From NCBI GenBank assembly GCA_018340805.1, contig JACMZG010000008.1, positions 51,990,495 to 52,054,494 of the forward strand: DNA of 64,000 bases, in the 5' to 3' direction. Positions within the stretch are counted from its first letter, which is position 1, and each line of letters starts with the position of its first letter. The notes beneath the pieces are model-generated. The model made no database searches. It was not told the DNA's origin and saw only the letters and a program-made list of their open reading frames with translations. Source of the stretch: Microvelia longipes. Taxonomy: Eukaryota > Arthropoda > Insecta > Hemiptera > Veliidae. The translations under genes and the position numbers were made by a program. Below are positions 35,165-46,737 of this stretch, in pieces.

Positions 35165-37199
35165 GTAAGTAATATTTTTTTTAAATTATATTTTATTTTT
35201 GATAAAAAAAGACAAACATGTCTTTTTAGTTTTTAATAGCTGAGCCGGCTTTTAGCAAATAAAGATTGAAGTAACGAAGTTAAGTTCATGCAAGTAATGA
35301 AGACTTCTCAAGAAAGTCATCTCTTAAAAACAAATAATTTTACTTTTCCTCATTTAAACCGTAGATTTATTGGAATGTATTGTGTTGGCACTAAAAATCA
35401 CATGACCAAATTTCACATGAATTATCAAAAAGGTTTATTTTTAAAGTCGTTTGTTTAAAAAAATCTTATCATTTAATAAATTAGAAATATCATTTTGAAA
35501 TATATAAAGGTATTATTTATTTATAAATATTTTAAATAAATTAAGATCAAACTTTACATTTCTGTTATTATACTTTGAACTGCAGCCTAATTCTAAATCA
35601 GTTCGCCTTACGTTTCAGTCCTACGTTTTGGGTACGGGATTGCTTCTCCAAATTTTAAAGTTTAATGTTATGAAACTACACATGTAATGCTACTGAAATA
35701 AGCTGAGAAAAACCAAGTTGGAACCCATTGTTTGTTTAAAAGAAAATTTGTTTCATGTAGCCATTTTTAGAGAAGTTTCATTTTTCACCTTTTAAAAAGG
35801 ATTTTGTTTCGATGTACTCGTAAAAACATACTGACTATTCTTGTTGTTTACTAAGAAACATTTGTGTCTACTATTAATAATTCAGAGTTTAAACTTTAAT
35901 AAAATTAATCATAGCTTAATAATCAAAGATAAAGAGAAGTTAATTATAAGATATAGGATATGGAACGACATCAGAATAAGATTTATGTTGTTTTGTTGTT
36001 ATACTATGTTGAAACATAAAGCAAGGTCTCTCCCCTGGAGAAACTATTCTCGTGACTCTTGGTGAATTCATGTTGAATATCAATACGATACCTATGTCTA
36101 CACGTTCCCGGTCTCTAAGGGAATACTTGATATTAAAAATATGATATTAATTCAATTTTTATACGAGATAAAATAATGTACTGCAACAATTCCTATGCTG
36201 AACATATGCCATGCTGAATGTTAGGTAACATTTTGAAGATTACACGTCCTGTTTGATTTATGTTGTTGTTTTTTATACGTATATTTTTTTTTATATTTGT
36301 CGTCTTTTTCAAAAGAACTAAATAATGTATCTATTAAATAATCAGCATCTGTCGTTACTTGCTGTTGAGTGTCTCTTATCTAACCAGGTGGGGCTATATT
36401 TAGACTCTAACCAAAAAAAACATAAATAATCTATAATAATAATAATCTATTAGTGAATAACCCCTCGTATATTTTATTGAGACCATGAAAAAAATGTACA
36501 ATCTACTTTCTTTAGCAGACTCTTTCTTTAAAGTTTCATGTCGTAATCATTCTTTGTTTATAAGCTAAAAAGGCTTAAAATTAGGAGGTTTTGAATCTCA
36601 TTGACTGACTGATCATAATTCTGCGCGACAATTTTAGCTATCGTAGACACACGAAATTTGGTATGTAGATCAACTTTATTGAGCGAGTGGAGAAAAAATG
36701 ATCTAATCTTAACATTTTTAGTTCCTTCTAGTTAATATCTTCTATAAAAATTAAAGTTAACCCTATTCTCAAAATATATTATTATGGGGGGGGGGGGGGG
36801 TTGTTATGAAAAACCCTCACCAACCCTCCCAACTCATGCCGAATGCTTTACTTAAGACCAGATTTCTAGTCTGAATTTTCATCTTATTTTTATCGTAACC
36901 CTCTCAGTAATGTTATTCAATTTTTCACTTGTTTAAAAATACCTTAAAATGACCATTTATTATGGCTAGATTATTGAAAATTAGCTTTAGGGTTAAACTT
37001 GATAAAATTATTTATTTACTTAAATATATTTTAGGTTTACGAGTTACTTTCAACTGTTAACAATAGTTTAGTCCAGTCCAGATTCACACACACAAAAGTC
37101 CATACTTGGTCTTGTGTTTGTTTGTTGTCTTAAAGAATTTTAGATAGAGTTACTGGAAGATTGTGTCGTAAGCGAATTTGGCTGTATGCTCTACACTCT
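35165..37199. other. AT-rich stretch without a recognisable gene
   Basis: Contains a fragment near 36600-36680 (TTGACTGACTGATCATAATT, then ACACGAAATTTGGTATG) that resembles anonymous insect repeats, and a run of 15 G at 36786-36800. The 74-codon frame at 35841-36065 has no support beyond being open. Confidence 0.5.
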
Positions 37200-38770
37200 T
37201 CAAATATGTTTATCACTCTTAAAGATACCTGGCAAGGTTGGCTAACTGGTGGCGACTGTCAACTCATTAGATGTACGTGAGTCAGCCTTGTATGTCCCCC
37301 ATAGTGACGGAAGTAATTTTCTAAAGAGTGTATGCAGGTTAGAGTTCTAGCCTGGACTCCCACTGGCGTATATCTGAGCCAATAGAAAAATCTGAGAACT
37401 GCCTGATCCCATATGATGAGAAGTGGCAGCATTCCAGCTTCTACCAACAAGCTTCTAATCGGGCTCGATTTGAATGGTCCGACTGCTATTCTAACACCAT
37501 CGTTGTAAGTTGATTTCAAGGTATTTGGTTTTGCCGTGGTGAAGAGCATACTACCATAGAGTAGTTTTGATACAACGAAGGCCCGGTGAAAGGTTAATTG
37601 CGTGTGTCTGTCACTTCTCCATCTTGTAGATGCCACGGATCGCAGGAAGTCAACTTTTTTGTTACAGGCTGCTTTCAGGTTAACTATCTGTGGCTGCTAC
37701 GTGAGCTGGCGATCAAAGATCAAGTCCCAAAAATCTATGCAAGTCTACTTGTTGAAGTGGTTCTTGAAGCATGGTTAAAGTAAGAGGTCCTGTGTTGGGT
37801 AAATATTTATTGAATGTCATGCATTTTGATTTTGCTGATGAGAATTGGAGCCCTCTACTAGTAGCCATGTGGCCATGGCGTCAATAGCTCATTGAATCAG
37901 TCTCTCCGCAATTTGGAGGTCCTTTTAGTAGTATAGATAACGACGTCATTTGAAAATATTAATGTTTGCTCCTCTGGAGAGATGATTTTTACAATAGAGT
38001 TCATAAGAATTATAAAAAGTAAAGAACTAATACAGCTTCCTTGTGGTACTACGCGTTCTTGCACTAAATAATTGGATAGTAACCTCTCCACGTAAGTCTA
38101 AATAGTCTGAAGCTTAGGAAGTTCTTGACATATTCCTTTGCCATTCCTTCTAATATGGCAGTTTTGAGAATGGACATTGGGATTTCCGTGGAGCGGTATT
38201 GCCAAGTTGAGTATATGCGAGCAGCTTAAGCACTTCTAAAACATAGTTTATCCTATATGTGACCAATCTCTCAAGAGTTTATCCAACTGACTCAAGATCT
38301 ACTTCTAGTGTATTTTGATACTATAGCGCGGAAATACATTGGCGGGTGCACTTGTGGCGGATTCTGTTAATTTGTCTCCAGACTTCTGTTGCTGGAGTAG
38401 CTCTAGTTAGGATTGGTATAAATTTTACCCAGGTCTCTCTCTTTTCTTCATTTAATTTTCTGCAAGCTTTACCTTTGTATCGCTTGAAATTGAAGATGGT
38501 TTCTACCCTAGGTGCATGTCGCAGTATTCTCAGTGGTCTGCTCCTTTGCCTAAAAGCCTCCCTAACTTCTGGAGTTCTCCAAGGCAATTGACGCTGCCTT
38601 GTTCCCTGTACGTGAGGTATGTCTTCTTTCGCAGCGGTGTGATATGTTCTACTAAACGAGGTGACAAGTTCATCTGGGTCTGTTATATGATCTTCGCGTC
38701 TTATTGCAAAAAAAAAGATACATGTTTGTTAAATGTTTCTCAATCTGCCATTTAGGAGACAGTGGGGGGC
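37200..38770 (-). pseudogene. I/Jockey-type LINE ORF2 relic
   Basis: Minus-strand fragments lie in the correct order for one LINE ORF2. A pre-RT region at 38760-38321 contains LPWRTPEVREAFRQRSR and ETWVKFIPIL. A reverse transcriptase piece at 38091-37897 has VVPQGSCISSLLFIILMNSI and FSNDVVIY, where the catalytic ADD has decayed to SND. A C-terminal piece at 37636-37259 has SKLLYGSMLF and GPFKSSPIRSLLVEAG. Large parts between the blocks are missing or shifted and no ORF1 is seen. Clade is judged from the C-terminal GPF.SSP..SL block only. Clearly dead. Confidence 0.8.
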
Positions 38771-39737
38771 CCAGCGGTAATATTTCCATATCCAATTCTA
38801 CGAATAATAATAATAATGACCTTTATTTATATAATTTTACATCCTTTTTTACAATTTTAATTACTATTTATTTTATATTTTTTGACTTTTTATTTTATTT
38901 TGTTAATCAAATAGTTCATTATGCAACAAGAGACACTAAAAAAACTTTGAAGGCTCACCCCATAATCCTCTTGGATTGTCAGAGGGAGGTTTTTATTTAC
39001 CACAAAACTATTGTTAAATAATTATATTAATAAGTCATTTATTAGTACTTAACATTTTTTAAATTGACTTTTGCATCCTTGTTGTTAATAGGTTTTAGAG
39101 GAGGAATGTAATCCAAAGATATTAAATACATAATTCATAAATAATAGGGTCAATTATTCATAAATAATTCATAATAGTGTCAATACTTGAATTCGTAACC
39201 GCTAGAAAAATTTGATTGCGTCTTGTTTTCAATCTTTTTTTCTGGGAGCGCTGGAAGAGAGTTCGAAGTGACAACGTAATACCTTAGTGATCACCATTAT
39301 ATTTCGAGTACTAGCAACAACAATCCAAAATGATGAGGATTTTTCGAAAAAAAAAATATTTTCAAGAACCAGCATAAAAATTTTATGTTTAAAAATATCT
39401 ATTGTTTGCATTGTATAAAATGTTTTACAACAGCAAAATACGTAGCTTTCATACAAATAAAATAAAACAAAACCCTTGGCTCGTGTATCTTTAGATGACT
39501 CATGTGAATTCGAAGAGATATAAGATTGTTCGAGATCTTTTGTTTCTTTCTTACATAGATTGTTTTTGTAATACTGCTTCAGAGGGTCCCTGAATGGTCG
39601 CTGTCCCAGCCTTCCCGAAAAGTATGTGTAAAACTTATTGCCAAACGGGTTACATGAGACTCAAATTCAGTAAAATACAAGTCCCTTAAAATCTGTTTTA
39701 TGTATGTCTCGAATTATTTTCTTTATGGTATCATTGA
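38771..39737. other. AT-rich spacer, no gene
   Basis: Begins with an (AAT)n run near 38800. The 105-codon plus frame at 38704-39021 is mostly T-rich low complexity. No other feature seen. Confidence 0.5.
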
Positions 39738-40309
39738 TGTTGCGTTTGGCGCCCGAAATAAAACTACCTTTTGACTGAGAGAATTTAATGTCTTTATTCT
39801 CAGGTCAAGAAAATTAAAAAATCTCTCTGATTAAGATATATATGATTTAACTAATTAAAACTGATAGAAAATGTGCAAAAAACCATTAAAGATAAATACC
39901 GACAAGACATAACTTTCTTTGTCAGTTATACTAAATAAATGTAAAAAATATAAAAATAGATTTAACTGCCTTGTCATCGCCCAAGCGGTGTCATTTCCGG
40001 CCTAGGCTACTACCCCTGGTGCTTTTACTAGTAATACTACTGCTCTAGCCAGTCCAATCACGTCTCTCTACCCGGTCCGGGGTCCAATCACGTTTGCTGC
40101 AGAAAATGTGTAAGGTGGACTCGGAATGACTCCCTGGTGGTAAATCGGACATCTTTTGGCACTTAATCGATCCCTTATCACACGTCACACACCTATTAAT
40201 ATATTTTATAATCTCATTTGGTCCTAGTTTTAACTAAGGTTATACCCCTACCTTGTTGGTATACCTGTTGTGGTATTGCTTCATACATTGAAGCAACATT
40301 TGTCATTGT

Positions 40310-40920
40310 CACATGGCATGCACTTTTGTGGTAATAATACAGGGTGCACTTTCTTTTCTGTAAACGGCGAGTGTTTTATTCTTTCACCTATTCTCATCAA
40401 CCCATTATTATCTAGTTTTGGATTTAACCTTAATAACCGACATACTATCTTTTCCTTAATAGATCCTGGCTTTTTAATAACCTTAATTTCTACTGGAAAC
40501 TTTTGAATAAATTGTATAAACGCAGATGCATTGAACGATGCATCTGCGAAATGATGCTTCTCGATACTTTCAATTGAACTTTACTCCTTTGTTTTATAAT
40601 TTCTCGGTACTTTGACTTTATTATTAACTAAAGTTCCCAAATCGTTTATCTATTTCTTCCATTTATATTTTGTTTTAAGTGGAACGGGTCATCCCAATCC
40701 TAACGTACACCTCTTTTTTACTGTCCCTACATAATTCCTGCAAAATTATTCTACCTACAATTACGAAAGGTGCCACAAATCCTAAGAGACCATAAGCGGA
40801 ACAAACTGTTCATAAAATTCCGCATCGTGTAAATGGGCGGGATTCTACAGTCACCCTGAACTGAAACTCGTCTCTTTTCACAAACCACGAAACACCTAAA
40901 GCCCTTTAGGGCTTAATAAC
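40310..40920 (-). pseudogene. BEL/Pao pol fragments
   Basis: Read from high to low coordinates: KALGVSWFVKRDEF-like sequence and YGLLGFVAPFVIVGRIILQE (about 40905-40740), typical of the region after reverse transcriptase in BEL/Pao; then VPRNYK and HHFADASFNASAF (about 40610-40515), the RNase H start; then LLRLNPKLDNNGLMRIGERI and HPVLLPQKC (about 40440-40330), the region before the integrase zinc site. Stops and shifts are frequent. The order is that of BEL/Pao pol with the reverse transcriptase core missing. Confidence 0.8.
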
Positions 40921-40949
40921 CAAGGATTTGTGTCATTGGGTGAGATAGT

Positions 40950-42170
40950 TAATGCTTATGGACTATTTGAGTGTTCCACGTAAAATAGATCATATATATT
41001 ATTATTTACGAAGTATGGGTGAGGCTGTGATGGTGACTGCACTGTCATCTGTACTGGTTGTCTTGATTGATACATCTCTGATGCTGGAACTGTTGCTACT
41101 GGTTGCTGCATAGGTAATTGAACTGTAGAAGTAGGTACTGATTGCTGCATCACTTGAGGTAAATGCAACGCAAGCGTATGTACTGGTTGTTGTTTTATTG
41201 TGGTATTGCAAGTAACGTGTATGAATTGGTTGCTTCACTACTGAAAGTGTTTGTTGATGAACCCCAAATATTGTTGGTTGCACTGGTTTTTTAATTAAAT
41301 GAACTATTGGCTGCTCTAGTTTTTGCTACTCCATAAATGGCTTATTAATTTGTGACGCACTATTTTGATCCACGTCGAGAGCCTAAGAATGACCTCGAAT
41401 CTGGTATTAGATGAAAAGAATGTTTTTGTCGTGTTGACTCAAAATGTCTTTGTTCTGGTACAATTTCTGTCTGGAGAAACTGCATTGACTACCCTGGTGT
41501 AAATGGTGTAAAATGAACTTTTGACGTCGATGGTCTTATGCTATCTAATACGACGTTAAGATCCTTGTATTTTATTTCAAGATTTTTAAATTTTTTTTGA
41601 AATTACCCTTTCTTTATTTTCTTTTTCCTCCAGATGAGCGAGTTCTATTTTTTAAGGTCTTGTTCTTTGGCTGTTGCTTCTACTAGTACTGTTAACCTTT
41701 CTTGTTAAGCTGCCTTTACTTGATTTCGCTAATGGCACTGATTTTGTAACTGATCTTCAAGTACAAGCAGTCTCTTTATTTGCTCTGTAATATTTTTCTA
41801 AATCGGTAGCTTCTACCATAAACCACTGTTTTATTTCGTTTATGTCTTGTTAATGAAACTAAGTTATGTATGTCTTGGCATAACGTAGTATCTAAACATG
41901 CTCCACTGCCTAAGAAAGTGACATTATACAGGTTTAATATTTTATTAATCTCATATATTAAAATTTTATTGCGCTAAAAGCAGCACTTATTATTTAAACG
42001 TTGAGTTGATTTTCTTTATATTGAATAATTTAGTTTTTATAAATTGATAATTTCTGATATTATGGTTTCAATACTTTCGAGTTCATTAAAGGCTGCATCA
42101 TTTTTGGCTCTGGTGTTGATATTTCAAGGAAAAACTGGCTCTTCCGATGACATATTAGCCGCAATTTAAT
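40950..42170 (-). pseudogene. BEL/Pao gag-like remnant
   Basis: An ATG near 42152 opens MSSEEPVFP and is quickly broken. A later part (41880-41600) reads like a coiled-coil, gag-type protein rich in K, E and Q. The part at 41168-40956 is Q/P/V-rich (QQPVATVPASEMYQSRQPVQ). It is joined almost directly to the pol fragment at 40920, marking an internal deletion. Assignment as gag rests on position and composition, not on a clear domain. Confidence 0.5.
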
Positions 42171-42310
42171 CTTCTAGGCTTTTTTTTAAAAAAAAAATAG
42201 TGACTGTTGCGTTTGGCTCAAGAAATAAAACTACCTTCTGATTAAGAGAATGTAATGTCATTATCATCAGGTCAATAAAATTTTAAATCACTCTAATTTA
42301 GATATATATA

Positions 42311-42367
42311 TATATATATTATATATATATAATATATATAATATATAATATATATATATAATATTAT

Positions 42368-42397
<30 letters not shown>
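42311..42397. repeat. AT microsatellite
   Basis: (AT)n with interruptions, between the BEL/Pao LTR remnant and the next transposon end. Confidence 0.9.
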
Positions 42398-42398
<1 letters not shown>

Positions 42399-43830
42399 GG
42401 TGGTCCAGCTAAGAAGGACAAGACTTTTTCTCGAAACTATAACAGCTAGAAGATGCGGTTTTCGGCGTTGGATCAGTAATAGTGACAGACGAGAAAAATC
42501 CGTTTTCGGGCGCTTTGCGCCTGTCATAGAGATGTTAAGCTAATTTTTTTTATAGTTAATATAGGAACTTTTCTTTTGGTCTTTAAAGAATGAAAAATAA
42601 GGAAGATTAGTGAAGACCGCATCAAAATCGGACAATTTTTAACCGAGCTATGATGAAAAAACCCTTTTTTTAAATTTAGTTCACTTCGGCGCCATTTTGG
42701 ATGATGTTGCATTTAAATAAAATTTATTATATGGACATATTTTTAAACTAGTACATTGCTTAATAAAAGTATGTCAAAAGTTTTAATTCCAACCTCAGTT
42801 TTAGGTGTAAAATAGTAGTTAAACATAACAAAAACAAAAAAAATATGGTTTTCCTAAGATACCATGAAAAGTAAGATAGGGAGCTATAGTTTTTATGGTT
42901 TGTACAGTTAGCCAACATACAAAGCAACAAAATGAGTCCACTTTTAACAAATTCGCTTCACAATTCCAAGGTTATTACTAATGTATCTCTTAAAATTGCC
43001 AAAAATGGAACATTTTTTATAGTTTCCACTATTGTTGATATTAATGAACTGCAACGTCATCATACATTGTCATCTTTATTGCAGCTTGTAAGGATTCCAG
43101 AACGCCTAAAAACTTATTTGTGAAAAAACACTTAATTTGTGTTCGTTGGTTGTGGAGAAATTACGATTATGGTGATTTTCGTCAATCGTAAAATGCAGAT
43201 TAGAGGTACCTTGCAAAAACCAAGTAAAATCCTTCATAAACGTTAATAAAATATAGATTTTGATGATAACTGTTTCGTTTCTAGGGGTGAAGGACCAATA
43301 AATAGCAAATCACACAACTAGACTGTAAAGTGATATTTTACTGCTGCGGAAATTTGTTTATTAACGACAATAAAACCAGCCAATTTTATTTCCGGAGCTA
43401 TAAATTATCATTATTTATACTATTTACGTTTAGTTGCGCATTTATTAAAAGAGTCGATTTTTGTATGAATATTTAATTTAACTTAGTTTAAAGAAATTAA
43501 AACACAGGATTGATAAATAATCATTCATACTTTTACAAAATTAAGGTAAAAAAATATGAGGACCTACGGCTTCGGTGGCCATCAAGGTCACCGGACTTGA
43601 CCCCACGCAATTTTTCCGGTGGGGCTATTTAAAGGACAACGTATATAAAAATGTAGGAACTGTTAGAAGTGTGGAAGACTACAAAAATTGAGCATTGCGA
43701 GCAAATTATTCTCTATAGAGTCCTGTATAAAGCGACGCAAGATGAAGTGATTTACCTGTTTTATACAGAGGGGTGCCAAAAATTTAAAGCAATTAAAAAA
43801 TAAGTTGCGACGCTACTGCTTAGCATATTG
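42398..43830 (+). mobile_element. Tc1/mariner-type relic
   Basis: The left edge, ACAGGTGGTCCAGCTAAGAA, looks like a mariner-type tip, close in style to the tip at 5645. At 43558-43640 the plus strand reads RWPSRSPDLTP-like sequence followed by a degraded FF.WG.LK block and NVY, the usual last catalytic block of such transposases, with remnants to 43800. Everything between is shifted or lost. A matching right tip was not identified. Confidence 0.6.
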
Positions 43831-43929
43831 AGCAAAAATTAGATAATTTGCAAGAATGCCTTCAAAAATATAATCATCAACCTTTTTGAGGTCTTCCGCG
43901 CCAGCTTGTTATTTAAGTTATACACTTAA

Positions 43930-44400
43930 ATACTGTAAATTAGCGCCGGTACCAAGGTTTGAACCTGGTAATCTTTGCTGTCTTATCGGCTCCGGGGTGG
44001 TTTTATTGGATTCAGCACCCCAAAAACTAACTAAAAAAAGTAACTAACTGAATAAATAAATTACTAACCAAAAAAATATGTTGTTCACCCTCTGGATTTT
44101 TAGCAGTAATTTTCCTCTGGTTTATCCAGTCATTTGCTACCGTTTTATTTTTACTTTTTGGTCAATGCACTAGTCATGTCGACTGCAAACTGATTTAGTT
44201 TGTAGCTTAGTAGTTGCGATTCAGCGCCCCTGAAGAATTAAGAAAACCTTACACATAAGTTGCTGTTAACAACGGCTGTTTAACAGCAACTTATGAGTGA
44301 GTTTCCCTTTATTTACCACAGTTTCGACTTTCTAGTTACTTAAAGTACTCTAATCGACTCCGGAGTGGTTTCATTCGATTCAGTGTCCCTGAATGTATAA
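43930..44400 (-). repeat. SINE-like repeat pieces
   Basis: CTCCGGGGTGGTTTTATTGG followed by ATTCAGCACCCC at 43990-44021 recurs diverged at 44357-44390 and in part at 44216-44232. Beside the first piece, 43952-43969 reads on the minus strand CCAGGTTCAAACCTTGG, which matches a Pol III B box and folds as a T arm. Together this suggests a tRNA-derived SINE; no A box is clear. Confidence 0.4.
44254..44295. other. Perfect 16-bp hairpin
   Basis: CATAAGTTGCTGTTAA at 44254-44269 pairs fully with TTAACAGCAACTTATG at 44280-44295 across a 10-base loop. No T-run follows that would make it a terminator, and there is no gene nearby. Confidence 0.8.
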
Positions 44401-44680
44401 ATTGGGCCTTTTTCCGGCAAAACATATTCACCCTTAATTTTATTTTATTATTAATTTTATTAGAAACATTTTGCTGACTCATTGAATACGTAATTTTTGT
44501 GATTAGGGACCTTTGAAACAGATATTGGACAAACTTCTATGTCGCCCCCCCTCCCCCCACCACACGAATCATTGCATAACGAATTTGTTTCAGATAAAAT
44601 TCGGTCAAGTAATGGATACTCTGCTAAAAAGTTCTATGCCGAGTTCGTGCCTATGATTAAAAAAATACACGCACACTCAG

Positions 44681-44721
<41 letters not shown>

Positions 44722-45483
44722 TATATATATATATATAATATTAAATTAAATAAAGAAATTCATTACAGAATATTTTTCCTTTTTGACCCTTGTTAATTTT
44801 TTGTATTAAAAATAAATAGACCCATAGTAAATTTTCATCAGGTAGATAATAAAAATTAGATAGCAATAATAAAAATTTTGAATTTAAAAAAAATTAGAAG
44901 GCCTAATTATTTTAATTTTTTACTGTTTTTTACGTACACGACGTATCTTTATATAGCGTACCACACAAAGAATAAGTATTAAAACTTTTAATTGTTGTAA
45001 AAACATGACTTATATTATTAAATTGATGACTTCTATTAGCTTTAAGAAATGAAATGAAATTATATATTTGTTCTTAAGACATTGTCCTATACAAAATTGA
45101 GTACATACAATTATATTGTTAACAAAAAATAAATAAAATATAAGCATTCATCCTTGAATTTATAAATTTTACGAAAACAATAATTTTACTTATCTAGCAT
45201 TAATAATATTAAATTTCAATATTAAAAGTTTATTATAAACAATTTTACTTATATTACTTACATTTTTTATTATGGCATATTATATATCTTTTTTAATTCT
45301 TCTTCATATTTATTTTAAATGTTTGATTAAATATACTAAAATTTAAGAGTTATTCACTAATAATTAGATTATACACTAATCGTTATATTATATTGACCAA
45401 ATAATAAATAACTACAAAAAATGATTTTATTAAATAATAGATAATAGATAAAATTACACATACGAAGCTTTAAGATATTACAC
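44401..45483. other. AT-rich stretch without a gene
   Basis: Holds an (AT)n microsatellite at about 44681-44735. The 85-codon frame at 44539-44796 runs through that microsatellite and is not supported. Confidence 0.55.
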
Positions 45484-45486
45484 TAA

Positions 45487-46734
45487 GGCCCGTATTCAAA
45501 GACGTTTCCTAACATTTTCCTAACATTTTCCTAACATTCTCCTAACTTTTTCCTAACATTTTCCTAACTTTTCTAACATTTTCATAACATTCTCCTAACT
45601 CCTATCCTTTTCCTAACATTTTCCTAACTCTAACATTCCTAACATTTCTAAAATTGTTTAAAATCTTTTAGAGGCTTCGCATGATTTTATTTAGTAAGAA
45701 CCTAAGGTAGTATGTAAAAGTGATACCATGTAAGTAACGTAATATATCGCAAATATTATTGTTATTAACTTATTACCTGGATTTACGACACACTTTGTCA
45801 TAAACAACAATGCTTTGGCGAATGTTAAATAGAAACTTTATTTAAATATGTTTTTCAGTGAACAGTAGAGTTAATACAAATACAATCTTCAATTATTGTA
45901 AACAGCTTTCATAAATAAAGCAGTATCAAGCGTTTCAAGTTGAACGTGGACCGGTTGTACGAATCCAAAGGTGTCTAAATGAAGACATGTTATCAGTGCA
46001 ACACTGTTTTCATTTTGCTAAATCATTTACACAATTTTGTTTTTCGTTTTTGTCATCAAATTCATTTTTTTGTGTAAAATTTGTTTGGTGTAATAATGGC
46101 TGAATTATTCACACCGGACCAACTGAATTTCTCTTTGATCGATAGCCCGCCACAAACAGACATAGAAAATAAAAAAATCTGATTGTGTTAAAGAATTTCA
46201 GGGTAAAACTCCCTATAATGTAGTGGATTACAGTATTATTATAAATTTATGTAGATAGTTATTAATACGACAAAGTGTGTCGTAATCTAGTAATAAGTTA
46301 ATAACATTGATATTTTGCGATATATTACGTTATTTACAATGGTATCACTTTTTGACTTAAACTACCTTAGGTTCTTACTAAAAAAATCATGCGAAAGCCT
46401 CTAAATGACTTCTAAAACACGGGATGATCATTTAAATTTTCGTGGCTTAAAAACTTTCCCTTACCTAAACCTAAGGTGAGTGTTGGGAATGTTAGGAAAA
46501 TGTTAGGAGAATGTTAGGAAAATGTTAGGAAAAAGTTAGGTGTTAGGAAAATGTTAGGAGAATGTTAGGAAAATGTTAGGAGAATGTTAGGAAAATGTTA
46601 GGAGAATGTTAGGAAAATGTTAGGAAATGTTAGGAAAAAGTTAGGTGTTAGGAGAATTAGAAAATGTTAGGAAAGTTAGGAAAAGTTAGGAGAATGTTAG
46701 GAAAATGTTAGGAAAACGTCTTTGAATACGGGCC
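45487..46734. mobile_element. PIF/Harbinger-type MITE with subterminal tandem repeats
   Basis: Terminal inverted repeats start GGCCCGTATTCAAAGACG at 45487 and end with its complement at 46734. TAA lies directly outside both ends (45484-45486 and 46735-46737), matching the 3-bp TWA target site of PIF/Harbinger. Inside each end is an array of an 11-bp unit (CCTAACATTTT left, AAAATGTTAGG right). The inverted similarity continues inward to about 45830 and from about 46250, including a shared GACACACTTTGTC-type motif. No transposase remains. Confidence 0.88.
46096..46182 (+). CDS. 28-codon frame inside the MITE
   Basis: ATG to TGA reading MAELFTPDQLNFSLIDSPPQ and ending TDIENKKI. Its composition looks protein-like and it lies in the unique core between the inverted repeats. 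It could be the truncated start of a protein of the parent autonomous element. Not recognised, and probably not functional alone. Confidence 0.3.
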   Translation: MAELFTPDQLNFSLIDSPPQTDIENKKI

Positions 46735-46737
46735 TAA

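Larger units (their letters stand above)
39738..42310 (-). mobile_element. Deleted BEL/Pao LTR retrotransposon
   Basis: Two copies of TGTTGCGTTTGG followed by AAATAAAACTACCTT (from 39738 and from 42205) are related over about 110 bases and mark LTR remnants; on the minus strand both end in CA. Between them, on the minus strand, lie a gag-like region and pieces of a BEL/Pao pol. The outer LTR part on the right is replaced by an AT microsatellite (42302-42396). Most of protease, reverse transcriptase and integrase is gone. Confidence 0.8.

Noticed and set aside
40521..40548. 11-bp perfect hairpin (CGCAGATGCAT) as a regulatory element
   Set aside because: It lies within the RNase H-like coding remnant of the BEL/Pao element and is explained by the codons there.
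45500..46720. Telomere-like TTAGG arrays
   Set aside because: The unit is 11 bp, not 5, occurs in opposite orientation at the two ends and lies inside inverted repeats with a TAA target duplication, so it belongs to a MITE.
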